Assembly: GCA_911728435.2 (NCBI GenBank)
Contig: OU452211.1
Coordinates: 5,456,001-5,520,000 of the forward strand
DNA from: Apoderus coryli
Taxonomy: Eukaryota > Arthropoda > Insecta > Coleoptera > Attelabidae
DNA length: 64,000 nucleotides
Reading direction: 5' to 3'
Below are positions 1 to 11,869 of this stretch, piece by piece (positions within the stretch are counted from its first letter, which is position 1; each line of letters begins with the position of its first letter). The position numbers were made by a program, and so were the translations under genes. Below the pieces are notes generated by a model. It was given only the letters and a program-made list of their open reading frames with translations, made no database searches and was not told where the DNA came from.

Positions 1-2390
1 GGAATGCCTTTTGAGGTCAAACATTCTGTTATGGAGACAGTATGACATGGAGCGGATTTGTCTGCAAGGACGTCTTTATAAAAAACCTCCCGGGAGGACC
101 AAATTATTTGTGTTCTGTCATAAAACAAATTAGCAGGTCTCGGGATAAAGACTGCTCCCCATAAGCCTGTTCTGACTTTTTAAACGTCACACGATGTTTC
201 TCCAAGGTTAACACAAAACACAACTTCACTAATAGCAGTTACAAAAATCACGTCGTTAAGAGAAGGCGTTGAAACTCGCACGGGCTCTATCAAGGCCAAG
301 AGTGCATCATTTCCAGCTAGCTTGCAGTGTCGCCACACCTCGTAGTAAAATTTTAAAGAGAAAAAATTATTCTTAATTATTTTTTTTGCAGACTAATGTA
401 TTACAACGAGCTTCAACAACTCACCTCGACGGGCTAACCTTATATTATGTTTAAGTTTACAGAACGGCCATGTTCAACCCTTCTACGAAATAACTTTTTA
501 ACTTATTAATTAATTAACAATCATGGCGAGTAAGCGTAATATTGTAAGTGTATAATGCGAAAGGTTGCTGGGAGTATGAAAATTAAAACGCCACGAAAAT
601 TCTGAGTTATTCACAATGAAGGTCTTAAATAATTGCGGCAAAAGCAAACATAAATATTATCGAAGATTTGGGCGTTGCTTTTAAATTTAAAAGGCAATAG
701 TAAGTAGATTCGAATGCTTTACATATCTAGAAATTACGGTAATTCGTTACATAATTTTATTATTACACGATATTGATCTGATGTTGAATTAAGGATCTGA
801 AATGGATGGCATCTCCTTTTCACAAAGATTGAACTTTTTGTAACGCGACAAAACAGTTTGTAGGAAACGCATGCTCAAAGACAGCGTCTTGAAGTTGATT
901 AGTCTGAATTGGATTCTGATAAACCCCAATTTGATTTTGCTTCAAGATCTGTTAGAAGGTGGAGTGCCAATTTGAATATGTTTATTCTTGTTTTGAGATT
1001 GTTTAGAACCAACTCCACTGAGTTAACATTAATATAGAAAAGGGTTTGATATCTATGGATTATATTTTTTGGTTTTAATAATTTTCTCGCTTGTAAATCT
1101 ACTCGAGAATCGCCCACGTCCATCCCAGTTAATAGTTACTTTATTAGATTTAGAAAACTATTTTAAACTAAAAAAGGAAAGTCAAATATATTTTACTAAC
1201 TTTATTTATTTAATTAATTATTTAAAAAGTATACGAAAGTCAATTTAATAGAAAAATACATACAAATTTCTGATGACGACACAGCTGATTTTTTTTCTTT
1301 CACTTTCAAAAGGAAAAATTATAGTACTGGTACTTAAAACGCGTTAAATAAACCGTAAAGCTTAAAAGACACTACTCAACGGGGAGATTCGTGCTTTTTG
1401 TCGCTTCTACAACTCAGAGTTTACTTCGCCGAAGTTGAAGAGAAGGCCCCTTTTTTCCTGTTGCGTAAAAAATTTAGAACTTTTGCTTTTTTCCACTCTT
1501 TCGAATATCAACCAATCAAATTGTGTATTCTTGGCGTCGTACCCCTTTTGTGGAAAAATGTCAATCAGCAAATTTTGTTTATCTAGTAAATACAACCGAT
1601 GTTAGAACGTTTATGGACATTTATAAATTATTAATCTGCAAAAAATACTTAGTTCGACCGGATGCAATATTTTTATTACAATTTGAATATGTTTAATCCC
1701 ATTGATTCGTCTCAATTTGAAGTTGGATAAATATTGATAGGAATACTCTAAGGATTATAACTATAGGCTAAGGATCCATGGCTACGTATGGAAAATGGAA
1801 TAGACGTGCCATACACAATTGTACAAAAAACTCTTTCCGCTGCCATATACGATATACGATATAATGACACAGAGAGTGAGAAAAACGATTTTTATGTCTG
1901 TGACATCCGATTATCACAAGTCATTACCTCCAATATTTCCTAATGCCTTCACTTCACACACATTTTTCCGTTATTGTTCTTCTCATGTGTCATGTCTGTG
2001 CCGGCAGATGGCATATTTAGATTCAATATATCATTTTCCCTGGAAACGATTTATAACGAAATTACCCATAATCTATCAAAAATTTGGTTTCTCTTGTTAC
2101 ATTTTTCTTATACGTTTCAGATTATTCGATACAACGGACTGAATAAACGTCCAGGTTTATTGGAATACTTTCTAACGTTACAAAAACAAATCAAAACACT
2201 TTCAAATTTATACACAAAATACTTCTAGTTATTTTCTCAGAATATTTTGTTGAAGAGCTTTTCCTAGAAAAATATAATCCGAAACCCTTGAAGCTAGTCC
2301 ATTGTAGAAAACTGGTGGCCTAAATTGAACCAGTGGGTTCCTATATTGGACCATCTATTTCAGTTACGTGATCCTAAGTAAAATTATTAC
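1..2390. other. gene-poor AT-rich stretch
   Basis: No exon, RNA gene or recognisable transposon protein is visible here. Open frames are short, AT-rich and without family motifs. The only structure seen is one half of a dispersed inverted repeat (1484-1679), whose partner is at 5306-5501. Confidence 0.6.
1484..1679 (+). repeat. dispersed repeat, copy 1 (inverted partner at 5306-5501)
   Basis: About 200 bp here match the reverse complement of 5306-5501 with scattered mismatches and small indels. Shared blocks include CAGCAAATTTTGT and AATACTTAGTTCGACCGG. No coding capacity is seen. It could be a short non-autonomous element; I could not define its ends or target duplications. Confidence 0.7.
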
Positions 2391-2449
2391 TTTCTCGAAA
2401 CATGAATTGTCGGTATAGGACAAAAATAAACAAAAGTCTAAACTTTACC

Positions 2450-2487
2450 CAACGTTTCGTTTATTATACATAAACTTCTTCAGGGCT
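2450..2487 (-). ncRNA. hammerhead-ribozyme-like motif of the decayed Penelope element
   Basis: On the minus strand CTGAAGA (2483-2477) is followed by GTTTAT/ATAAAC, a 6-bp stem closed by a short loop, and then GAAAC (2458-2454). This is the order CUGANGA, stem II, GAAA of hammerhead ribozymes. Stem III would be minimal, as reported for Penelope-associated hammerheads. Activity is not shown. Confidence 0.5.
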
Positions 2488-2983
2488 AAAACAAAATACC
2501 ATGACAACAAAAGCGTACAAGAAAAATTACAAAGTAATACCTTGTCTAGTCGTTCATAGTATATAAAACAATAAAGTCATTTTCAACCTAATTGAATACA
2601 CATAACAAATAACTTGATCAACACAATACGAATAAATAAATAACTTTATCACATTTCAGTGGTAGAAAATTCTTAATGATATACATCGTCGTTGTTCTTA
2701 ATTTAAGTAGCCTTATAAAAAAATTGCAACTAAAAAACATAAATATATCCTATCTCGGATTATACTTGTATACAATCAGGCCAAATTTCAGTGTACATTA
2801 TTTTATATTACCATTCATTCACAATCTCAAATGAACAGCAAGCAAGCAATCACAGTGCTTCTTCCCAACACAACTTCCCTGATCTGTTAATAGTATTCAA
2901 TTTTAACATTTTAATTTGTGAGTAGAGCAGAGTAAATGATGCTTAGGTTCATTGTGTCAGTTCTAAAATTGACCGATTTTTCT

Positions 2984-3790
2984 TTAAATTTTGTTGATGT
3001 GGAGCATCTCTGATAATGCTCTCTTTTTATAATTAGTCTCGCGGTCCATAATGCTTGTGTTATCAAAGTCGAAACAGTGATTTGTTTCGAAGTGGTGGTT
3101 TGACAGGGCTGTTTTTGTACTTGAGTCTAGCTTTTCTGGGCGGCAATCATTAGCGTGTTGTTTAAGTCTTTGATGTAATCTATTCTTTGTCATACCAATG
3201 TAAATCTTTTCACAATCCTTACACGGTATGGAGTATACAACTTCAGAAATACTCTGTCTAGGGTTCCTATCCTTCAAGCTTGTGAACAAATTCTGTACTT
3301 TTTTCTTTGAATACGTTACGATATTAGCATTAGGGGTCTGTAAGCATTTGACCAATTTATTTCTAAGTCAACTTACTTGAGGAATTTTTAGGTATTTCTT
3401 GTCCGAGCCATTTTCCGACGCGATCTTTATAATTTCATTAAAATTCTTTTCATGAAATTTAGGGTGGGACAACCTGAGAATTCTATTTTTGAAAGATTTA
3501 ATAACAGCTATCTTCTGATGCAAAGGGTGGGTAGATTTGAAGTTAAGAATCTTGGTCGATGAAGTCGACTTTCGGTACCAATCAGTTATTAGTAGGTTAG
3601 TAGTGTCTTTAATAACTAAAGTATCTAAGAAGGGGATCGAATTGTTTTTTCCATTTCGAAAGTGAATTGTAGATTATTATTGTAACTATTGAAATGTTGT
3701 AAGGTTATTGTTCCTTGATGTTTAGGAATACAAGTGATGATATCATCAACATAAATAAATAGAAAAGGTAAGCTGAACGGTAGGCCCGGT
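2984..3790 (-). pseudogene. Penelope-like RT/GIY-YIG endonuclease remnant
   Basis: The longest open piece (3355-2984, 123 codons) holds the endonuclease. Visible motifs are VVYSIPC..C..IYIGMTKNRLHQRLKQH (the GIY-YIG-like core with its two cysteines), then an HHFETNH motif and a terminal segment ending SEMLHINKI, which aligns with the end of the intact 824-aa protein at 25243-27717. Upstream, in other frames, are the YVDD reverse-transcriptase motif (about 3735-3765) and residues of the thumb. It is 5'-truncated and frameshifted and cannot encode a full enzyme. Confidence 0.85.
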
Positions 3791-3819
3791 CCTATACCGA
3801 CAATTCATGTTTCGAGAAA

Positions 3820-6369
3820 TTATTGCTTAAGGACACAATTAACCGAAGATTGAAAATTATTACTGTTTGATTTGAAATATAATAAAGAAGAAATTTGAGC
3901 CTAGGGGATTGCTCGTTTGTGATGATTAATAAAACGGGAATTTTGGCCCGTTTGGGAATCCCGTAATAACTTTTTACAGTTAAAATTAGCCACAACCGAA
4001 AATTCCATATAAAATTTGAACTTTGAAGTTAAAACAAAACAATTATTTGGATTTTTTTTTTTTTTTTTGATAAATGGTAGAGAAGGGGATTGCTGAATTT
4101 ACACGTGGTCGTACCAGCCAGAAAACGTCAAAAAAAAATGACAAATTGGTTATGAACGATCTCAAATTGAAGATGCACGAGCTAGATGACATTGTAAAGA
4201 TATCAGATGGTAGTGATTTTACACGAACATTTGTATTACGAGTATAACATTACTTTTCTTAAGCGGCATAGTTATAATTCCAATAATTTAAAGCACGTAT
4301 TTATGGATACTTATATCCCCAACAAATATTTCCCCCAAAGGAGCAACTAAAACCAAAACAATCTTACACACAAATTGCTAACAAGAACAGCTTTCACTTG
4401 AAGTATATGTCTTTTTCGCTTCTTCGGATTTATTGATGGCAAAAGAAAATTTACAGCCCCATTTAGACAACTATAAGTGTGCCGTGTATCTTTTACAGGT
4501 GACATGACTGGGAACAGCTTATACATGACTTGACTTGGTATTGCTTTCTAATAATTTTTATGGCCAGTCCTGGAATCCTATCATATAATTGAAATTTTAA
4601 TTAACCCATGTTCATTTCATTTCAAATACTTTTGAGGGTAGAGACAACAAATACAAAATAATCGCTCTAAAAACAGAGAGAAAGATTGTGGTTGAATCTC
4701 TGTTTTACAAAACCCTAATTCCAAACATGAAATAGGTATCTCTTTTAACCATTTGAAAACTTTCAAATTGGAAATATCTCTGTGCAGGTTTATATATCAA
4801 TTGCAAATTCCAACAGAGTCCGAGAACGTTTTAGGTATACACTTTCATCCATACCAGCCATCATGTCAAACGAGATCGTTCTTCATATAATTGAATTGAT
4901 TGCTTAGACAAACGTTTCTCAAAAGAGGCCAACTCTCGGACCTTTCCAGCAAACACAAAGCATTCCTCCTTATATCACTCGCCATCCAACGTATTTCAAA
5001 AACGAATTCGTCATTAATTAAATTCAGGGATTTGTTTTTCCTTTCTATTACCGAGCGGGGAGAGATTATTCTTTTTGTAGGTGCCGCCTTCAGTCAATAT
5101 GTGTGTTTTAGTAGTTTAGAGTCAATGATTATTTTCCTCCCTTTTAGCTGTGGAGATTTTTGTGCATGTGTCCATTTATTTTATTTTTTTTTTAATTTGT
5201 GAATAAATTGAATAATATCAACAGTAAGCTGATCCGATCTAGATTTCGAATGCTTCAAAACCGCGTAAGCAAATGGTAAGTACACAAATTGATAAGCTAT
5301 AGGTAAAGTAATATCGCCGGTCGAACTAAGTATTTTTCGCTGATTAATAATTTATAAAAGTTCATCACTCTAACGGCGGTATTGTATCTACGAAATAGAC
5401 AAAATTTGCTGATTCACATTTTTCCACACAAGCGGTACGACGGACGCCAGGAATAGATAATTTCATTGGTCGATATTCAAAAGAATGGAAAAAAAGTTAC
5501 AGGAGATTTTTATTTGCACTTCTGTGTAATAATGTTTGAAGAGAGTGGTTGGAGACGTGGGAGCTCGGAGCATGAGTCTCCCTCGAGTTGGAGCACATCT
5601 CTCCAAAAGCTCCGCCAGGTCGTTGCTATAATTAAGTCAATAACGAGGCAGAGCTATTGAAACAGCAGGTGATGAAACGTGGGTTTCTGGTTATAATGTC
5701 GAAACTAGCAGCCACAATTTCACTGAAGAGAGTTTGTCCTTTTATCTAAACTTCGCCATATGCAATGAAATTATCCCCTTCAAATAATAACTTCCATCAA
5801 CTCCTTCTAATGTTGTGGGTTTTTGTATATCCTATGGCTAAAAACCGCACTGAATAAGTCATCAGACGACGGAAGGTGTAGCAGTACAGTATAGTTATAC
5901 TTCCATATAAGATGAAGAGAAGAAAGTTGTTAATTCTTGTGTTGCGGCAAAGGGGTTTGAAATCCAAGCACACAGACCATGGCACATCCCGCATGTATTT
6001 ATGCAGTATCTTGTGGAAAGGCGCAAGTATAGGGTAGTATAAATGGCTGGGATAGTTTTACGTGCACCACTAAAACCGTGATTTTTCGGATTAAAAAAAT
6101 ATTGCGCGATGCTATCGTTTGCTATTGCCATTTAATTGTCAATAGGTAAATTTTTAAATTCATTTTAGTCAAAAAAAGTGAGAACACCATTTTTTTCTAA
6201 AAAATAGGTACAAGGCTTAGCTATTGTGATGTTCTAACGGTTTCTTCTGACTCCAATAGCTTTTTGGATTTCGTTTAGATAAACTCTACAGTTAAATGAC
6301 ATAAATAATGCAAATCGTGGTATGTAAGCAACTATATAATTACATTACGTCAAATAATATCCTTCCGGA
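3820..6369. other. stretch without recognised gene
   Basis: No supported gene. It contains a long T tract near 4052-4069 and the second copy of the dispersed repeat. Short ORFs at 4900-5202, 5466-5660 and 5895-6131 have no family motif that I recognise and no convincing splice context. Confidence 0.55.
5306..5501 (-). repeat. dispersed repeat, copy 2 (inverted partner of 1484-1679)
   Basis: The reverse complement matches 1484-1679 over about 195 bp, with the best blocks around the CAGCAAATTTTGT and CTTAGTTCGACCGG motifs. The two copies lie in opposite orientation 3.6 kb apart. Confidence 0.7.
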
Positions 6370-7442
6370 TTTAGAAAGGCTCATGGCACTACTTCATCCT
6401 TACTTAATCTTACAGATAATATTGTGAGAGCTTTAGATAGAAAATTATCCGTGGTTTCAGTCGGATTGGACTACTCAAAGGCATTTGATCTTATGAGCCA
6501 CGATTTACTTATTGCCAAACTAAGATTTTACAGCTTTGATGATGCATCACTTTCATTTTTTCGGTATTACTTAACGAATCGTACTCAGCAGGTGTCTCAT
6601 TTTTAATTTATATACATCCGATATTTCATCGTATGTGGCTTTTTCTTATTTGCAGTTCTACGCCGATGATACCCACCTTTTGCACTGTCTTGACAAGGAG
6701 AACATCAATAGCTTCAGCCCAAATTAATCAAGATCTTGATAGTATTTACAGGTATTCTGTATCTCACAACTTAAAAATAAATCCGGATAAGACCTCGGTT
6801 ATGATTTTTGGTTCCAAAAATCATAGAATCGATATAGAAACAAATCTAAGTCTTGCAATTAATAATAATACAACTATCCTTTGTAAATCAGGCGAAATAT
6901 CTGGGTCTCGTTTTTGATGTGAATTTGAGATTTAAGAATCACTGTAAGAACCTGCTTCAAAAAAGTTATATTTGTATGAAAGTTTTATATGCAAATAGGA
7001 ACATTTTAAATTATAAAATTCGGAAAAAAGTCTGTGAAACCCTTATTATGCCATTATTTTACTACTGTCACTTGGTATATTACCCCTGCCTTGATCAACG
7101 GACTAAGGATAGTTTACAAATTGTACATAATACATAATATTCACAACAGAAATATTCGTAATCTACATCTTTTGACCATGCCTCAGCATTCGCTAGCTTT
7201 ATTTCAAAGAAGTTTTACCTATCAAGCCATAAGTTTATATAATGCATATACGGCTTATTTTGGATTAAGGCCTTTTAGTTTTAGAAAAACAATTAAATGT
7301 TGTATATTTGCTATTGAGTTGTAAAATTGTCATGAAGGTTAAGTGCTAAAGAATAGCTAATGAGCTAAACTTCGCCTTCTTGATAATTGAATGTATAATG
7401 TACGTATGCATTCTTAATAAAGACGTTTATTATTATTATTAT
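6370..7442 (+). mobile_element. decayed non-LTR retrotransposon, Jockey/CR1-like 3' half
   Basis: Across several frames the plus strand encodes pieces of a non-LTR reverse transcriptase: SGFRKAHGTTSSLL, then VGLDYSKAFDLMSHDLL (motif A), then FYADDTHLL (catalytic YADD, about 6657-6685), then KINPDKTSVMIFG. A C-terminal segment, around LGLVFDVNLRFKNHC, runs to a stop near 7322. A polyadenylation-like AATAAA and a (TTA)n tail end at about 7442, typical of Jockey-type 3' ends. At least three frame breaks and the missing endonuclease make it a dead, 5'-truncated copy. Confidence 0.85.
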
Positions 7443-7529
7443 AAATTGATTTTTTTTAAATTATATAGTTTTTAAAATATTTGTTAGATTATTTAAAGCA
7501 AATATTTTTTACATAGTTGCAATTGGTGC

Positions 7530-7680
7530 AGCTCAAGTACAAGTAATTCGTAGTCCGTCGCGGCCTTCTCCTTCGGTCTTAGCGAAGTTAAGATGCTGAT
7601 GCCAAAAAGGAGTTGCGGTTAGAATCGTGATCAGGTAGACTGCTATACTAGCACACCAACTTGCTTAGGAGCATACGAAG
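7530..7680 (+). pseudogene. possible 5S-rRNA-derived sequence
   Basis: The block carries TCTCCTTCGGTCTTAGCGAAGTTAAG, close to the internal 5S rRNA promoter region (GAAGTTAAG box). It is followed by GATGCTGATGCC, CGGTTAG and a 3' part resembling GGTGACCGC...ACACC, in the 5S order but with a roughly 12-bp insertion and many substitutions. It could be a 5S pseudogene or the head of a 5S-derived SINE. It is weak without an alignment. Confidence 0.3.
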
Positions 7681-7914
7681 GAAAACTCACCCTTTGAACA
7701 CAAGTTAGTCGGTATTAACCGAGTTTCTAGCTCTTTGTACAATAAGAGAACATGCATGTACATGTGTTTCAGATCTCATTTCTTATGCAGATCTTATGTT
7801 GATGAATTACGGACATGGACAGATGTAGAAACCAATTGGCCAGGACCGGATTTACGTTTATTATGAATATATGATTTCAGATTATTAGTATTCAGTCAGT
7901 ATATCTTTTATATT

Positions 7915-8400
7915 AGTCCGTTCAAAAAGGCCATAGGATGACACATAGATGGCGTTACTAGAATTTTTTCCATATGATTTTTATTTAGTACTCACCTTCA
8001 AACGATACGTGTATAAATTTGACAGCAATCTGACGTTTGATTCGTGAGTTATATATACCCACCCATCGTATTCTCCAGATTTAGTCCCCAGCAACTTCTT
8101 CCTGTGAAGTAATCGCTGACACTTAGGCCTATTTTGACGAGAAAGAGAAATCGCACGATAAAAGTGGTATAGAAAAGTTGGAAATTCGCTATCCGCGTTG
8201 TATTGCCCTCGAATGCAACTATGTTGAATAATAAAATCGATTTTTGCCAAAATTTTGTTTTTTTCTTACTAAATCGAGTTTTATATGCAAAACTATCAAA
8301 ACTGTTTTTCTGAAAATGTTTATAAATGTTTTTCAATATGCTGTTCAGGTAAAATATTTTCAACAATCTGCTGCTTCTCGATACACTTTGTTATTTTAAA
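7915..8400 (+). mobile_element. internally deleted mariner-like element
   Basis: The sequence starts with a mariner-type end (GGCCATAGGATGACA... TGACAGCAATCTGACG...GATTCGTGAGTTA). It then jumps directly to the C-terminal catalytic segment HPSYSPDLVPSNFFL (about 8050-8096), the context of the third catalytic acidic residue in mariner transposases. The rest of the transposase is absent or frameshifted. A similar 5' end is at 17170-17260. This is a relic, with no active transposase. Confidence 0.65.
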
Positions 8401-8520
8401 TGGAACACTATATATATAAATATTTGTTACATTTTCTAATTCCACATAGAATTTCCTCAATTTTTTTGATTTGAATCATCATATTATGTAGTTTCGTGTT
8501 TGACTTATTTTCGTTTTATT
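8385..8520 (+). repeat. short repeat shared with the 31.6-34.2 kb palindrome
   Basis: The block TTTGTTATTTTAAATGGAAC is also found at 32459 and, inverted, near 33635-33655. Downstream the similarity continues loosely (TTACATTTT, then TTTGACTTAT), suggesting an older copy of the same repeat family. Confidence 0.45.
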
Positions 8521-8759
8521 GGAAGTTTTCAAAAAGTGAAGCCTTCTACAAGAAGATTAATATTTCAAAATCTGTAACAGTCAGGTAGAATATTCTAGGA
8601 TATTTATAAATGGGAAATTAGGCTCACAGAATATTCATCAACATTTCGATAACAATTTTATATGAATAGAAAAAATACACAAATTTAGAGTATTGAAGTT
8701 TTTGCCATCGTTAAATCATCTGTAATGTTTCGTTTAGGATTCAATAGTGAAGATATCAA

Positions 8760-9240
8760 TTTTTTTAATGAAACACATGCCGAAAAAGATCTGGGAATAT
8801 CTAAGACGAGTGTTCGTAGAATTCTGAAGGAACATAAGTTCATCCGTTTTCTCTAATGCTGATCTAAGCGCATGTGGCAATTAAAAAAGATTTAATAATG
8901 ATACGATCAAGATTTGGACGACTCAATCGAAATTTTAGAAGAGTCAAATATTTAACAAGCATAATTTAAAATTATTTTAGGATATTTTGAAATGGTATCA
9001 ACATGACCGAGTCATAATATGCATAATAGTGCACGTGTGAACAATTTTCTGTACGATTGCTTTGAAGTTCGTTGGATAGCTAGTAATGGACCGGGTTAGT
9101 ATAAGAGACAAAAACCATGATATCCTGAATACCATGGATAAGGATTTTTGAAGAGATATTTATGAAGATTTTGTCCCGTATCCGTTTTATAAATATGCTA
9201 GTCCGAAGGCTTTACCTGTCGAATATTTGAAACGTAACGG
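8760..9240 (+). mobile_element. ITm (Tc1/mariner superfamily) transposase relic
   Basis: One frame reads ETHAEKDLGISKTSVRRILKEH (8770-8835), a helix-turn-helix DNA-binding segment typical of these transposases. About 180 bp further on, CATAATAGTGCACGTGTGAAC gives HNSARVNNFLYDCFEVRWIAS, the context after the second catalytic Asp. Frames are broken throughout and no terminal repeats could be fixed. Confidence 0.6.
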
Positions 9241-10125
9241 AATAAATGAATCAATGGAAGTCTTTTTCGGCATATGATGATTGAAATAAAATCATGAAAC
9301 TATGATAAAGGCCTTTTATTATTATTGAGCTGATATTGACGGGCTCAGTAAAAATACGAGTTCGATTATCTGCTCTCTATCTTACATTATTTAAATGTTT
9401 TCACTTAAAAATCAATTCTTCTGCAACATTTAAATTGTGTGTTTTTTTTTCCATATTTTTAATCTGAAGTATGTTTTCATTCCCACGATGCTCTCTGCTC
9501 TGTGATTGTATAGCCTAGAGTTGTGTGGTGTCGCGTGACACACAACATTATTTTTATACACTACTACTACGATCATAAAAATACTCATCAGAAATAACAA
9601 CCCAATGAAAAAAATTATAGTGTTATTTTATTTATTTATTTTTTTTTACAAAAAAACACACCCTCCTATATTTTTATGTTTGGAAAATAAGAAAGCACTT
9701 TAAATAATTCCAGCATATTATATTGACATACAGTAGACACATTATTAGAAGAAGAAGCTTTATTATTGTGTAGACTAGGTGAATCGAAGTCACGAAATAT
9801 AAATTCGAAGTAGGTACTTAGATAAATATAAAAGGAAAATATAACTGTAAGAAACAGAACATTGATTCAATAATATTTATATCAAAAGGTCGCTCTGCTG
9901 TCCAGAACTATTAAATTCTACTAGGAACTGGCCGATTACAGTCATTCATAAAAATATCTTTAGTTCAAAGTGAAGAGCGACTAAAGAACCTAAAGAACTC
10001 CACTAAAATCCTCAATTGTTCCAAAAGATTCCTCTCTGTGTTTCCTCACTTTTCCTACTTTATAGTGATGACTTTGCGACAGAGTCTGTTCTGGAAGATC
10101 TTGCGAGAATCATATAAACAAGCGT
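9241..10125. other. stretch without recognised gene
   Basis: AT-rich DNA with homopolymer tracts (for example 9627-9648). I see no exon, RNA gene or transposon protein. Confidence 0.55.
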
Positions 10126-11271
10126 CCAAATCCGGTGTTACTTATCGTTTGTCGTCTATAGTTTTGTGAGATTTTGCTTTTTGGTGATTGACCACCACCT
10201 TCAATTGTTCAACCACCATCGCCAGCTAAAAGAACGTATGTTTCCACCCGGCATAGATCTCTGGAAACCTTGTTTATAATTTCGTTTTTTATCCAAAAAA
10301 AAATATTGTATTGAAGAGCGCTGAAGAAGAAACAAGTCACAGAAATGGTTGTAGGATCAGATACAATAATTTTTTAAATTCTGCATGATCATTTTGGCAT
10401 GGCAAAGGTCAGTGAAGAATGGGTGCCGAGACGGCTAAAGCTACAGCAAGTCGCAAGGTTTCGTGCATCTTTGGACTTAGGTAATGAAGATAAGGATGCT
10501 GTGCTGACCCGGATTTGTACTGGAGACAAAACTTGGCTTCATCATTATGAACCTCCTCAGAATGACTCCTATTGATTCATTATGAAGATTAAGGTGTTTA
10601 TACATATAGCTGGAGAATACTACGCTTCAAAAATAAAAAAGAAATGAACAAGCGATGAAGAATAATTGAAAGTAGCAGTTTGGACGAATTTTGATGAAGC
10701 GCCAAATCCGGTGTTACTTATCGTTTGTCGTCTATAGTTTTGTGAGATTTTGCTTTTTGGTGATTGACCACCACCTTCAATTGTTCAACCACCATCGCCA
10801 GCTAAAAGAACGTATGTTTCCACCCGGCATAGATCTCTGGAAACCTTGTTTATAATTTCGTTTTTTATCCAAAAAAAAATATTGTATTGAAGAGCGCTGA
10901 AGAAGAAACCAGTCACAGAAATGGTTGTAGGATCAGATACAATAATTTTTTAAATTCTGCATGATCATTTTGGCATGGCAAAGGTCAGTGAAAAATGGGT
11001 GCCGAGACGGCTAAAGCTACAGCAAGTCGCAAGGTTTCGTGCATCTTGGGACTTAGGTAATGAAGATAAGGATGCTGTGCTGACCCGGATTTGTACTGGA
11101 GACAAAACTTGGCTTCATCATTATGAACCTGAGTCCTCAGAATGACTCCTATTGATTCATTATGAAGATTAAGGTGTTTATACATATAGCTGGAGAATAC
11201 TACGCTTCAAAAATAAAAAAGAAATGAACAAGCGATGAAGAATAATTGAAAGTAGCAGTTTGGACGAATTT
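10126..11271 (+). repeat. 576-bp head-to-tail tandem duplication of a mariner-like fragment
   Basis: Unit 1 (10126-10701) and unit 2 (10702-11271) are almost identical. I count only a few substitutions and one 4-bp indel (CCTCCTCAG versus CCTGAGTCCTCAG). Each unit encodes a degraded mariner transposase segment: ILHDHFGMAKVSEEWVPRR, later TRICTGDKTWLHHYEP, the region around the first catalytic Asp pair. Stops elsewhere in the unit make it non-coding. The near identity points to a recent duplication or an assembly duplication. Confidence 0.9.
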
Positions 11272-11590
11272 TTCGGTGAAAGATTCAAAGATTCATAAAA
11301 ATACTGTTCTGTTTGAAATGATATATTCTCACATATAACTCTTACGCTACCTTGTAATATATTTTATATTTCATATGACTGGCGCCATCTAACGGAAGGA
11401 AGATATCCACATGTATTTATTGGCAAACTGCGCAACAGAAACCTCCTGATGGTCGGCCGGTAAGTTTAAAAAATCAATAAGAACATAGATCAATGTTGTG
11501 TATCCCATACATCAGTTATTGATTCAATGGTATATTATGATTATACAGGGTACAAACATAAATTTCAGAATAAGTATTGAATATTCCTAC

Positions 11591-11747
11591 CTTTTTTGAA
11601 GAACCCGGCTCAAACATTGTGAAATTTCTTTGTGGTCCCATGCTACGTTCGAATTTTTCCCGTGATGTTGAAGGTTTGTTGAGTTGAAGCAAATTCTCTA
11701 TAGAGTGGCTACTTTGTTTCTTTGTTCTATTGCTCATAGTGATGTTT
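11591..11747 (-). CDS. orphan first coding exon of an unidentified minus-strand gene
   Basis: The exon has a pyrimidine-rich acceptor (CTCTTTTCAG before 11747), ten untranslated bases, an ATG at 11737-11735, 49 open codons and a donor (AAG then GTAGGAAT) in phase 0. The peptide starts MSNRTKKQSSHSIENLL, contains SIENLL, similar to an engrailed-homology (EH1) repressor motif, and ends EPGSSKK. Clean splice sites and ordinary amino-acid content, unlike the flanking transposon debris, support a real exon. I cannot identify the gene and found no following exon between 1 and 11590. The rest may lie outside the window, or this may be a fragment of a disrupted gene. Confidence 0.45.
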
Positions 11748-11869
11748 CTGAAAAGAGCATAGAAAGGAATTAAATTGATTGAATTTGAATATTCATATGT
11801 GAAAAATAACTTCCACTGGGATTGCTTAAAGATTTTGCGGTCCACATCCTCTCAAAATGTATTTATTAA

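Larger units (their letters stand above)
2391..3819 (-). mobile_element. decayed Penelope-like element fragment
   Basis: Read on the minus strand, 3730-3775 encodes the reverse-transcriptase catalytic signature FIYVDD. Downstream comes the C-terminal part of the enzyme, then a GIY-YIG endonuclease in the ORF at 3355-2984. After the coding part, 2484-2450 carries CTGAAGA, a 6-bp stem and GAAACG, resembling the hammerhead-ribozyme core that ends many Penelope elements. A perfect 31-bp inverted repeat bounds the fragment (2391-2421 and 3789-3819). The N-terminal half of the polymerase is missing and frames are broken, so this copy is dead. It is a different, older family from the copy at 24673-31103. 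Confidence 0.85.

Noticed and set aside
5895..6131. 78-codon minus-strand ORF beginning MAIANDSIAQYFF
   Set aside because: No recognisable domain, no splice sites and no composition change; length is within chance expectation.
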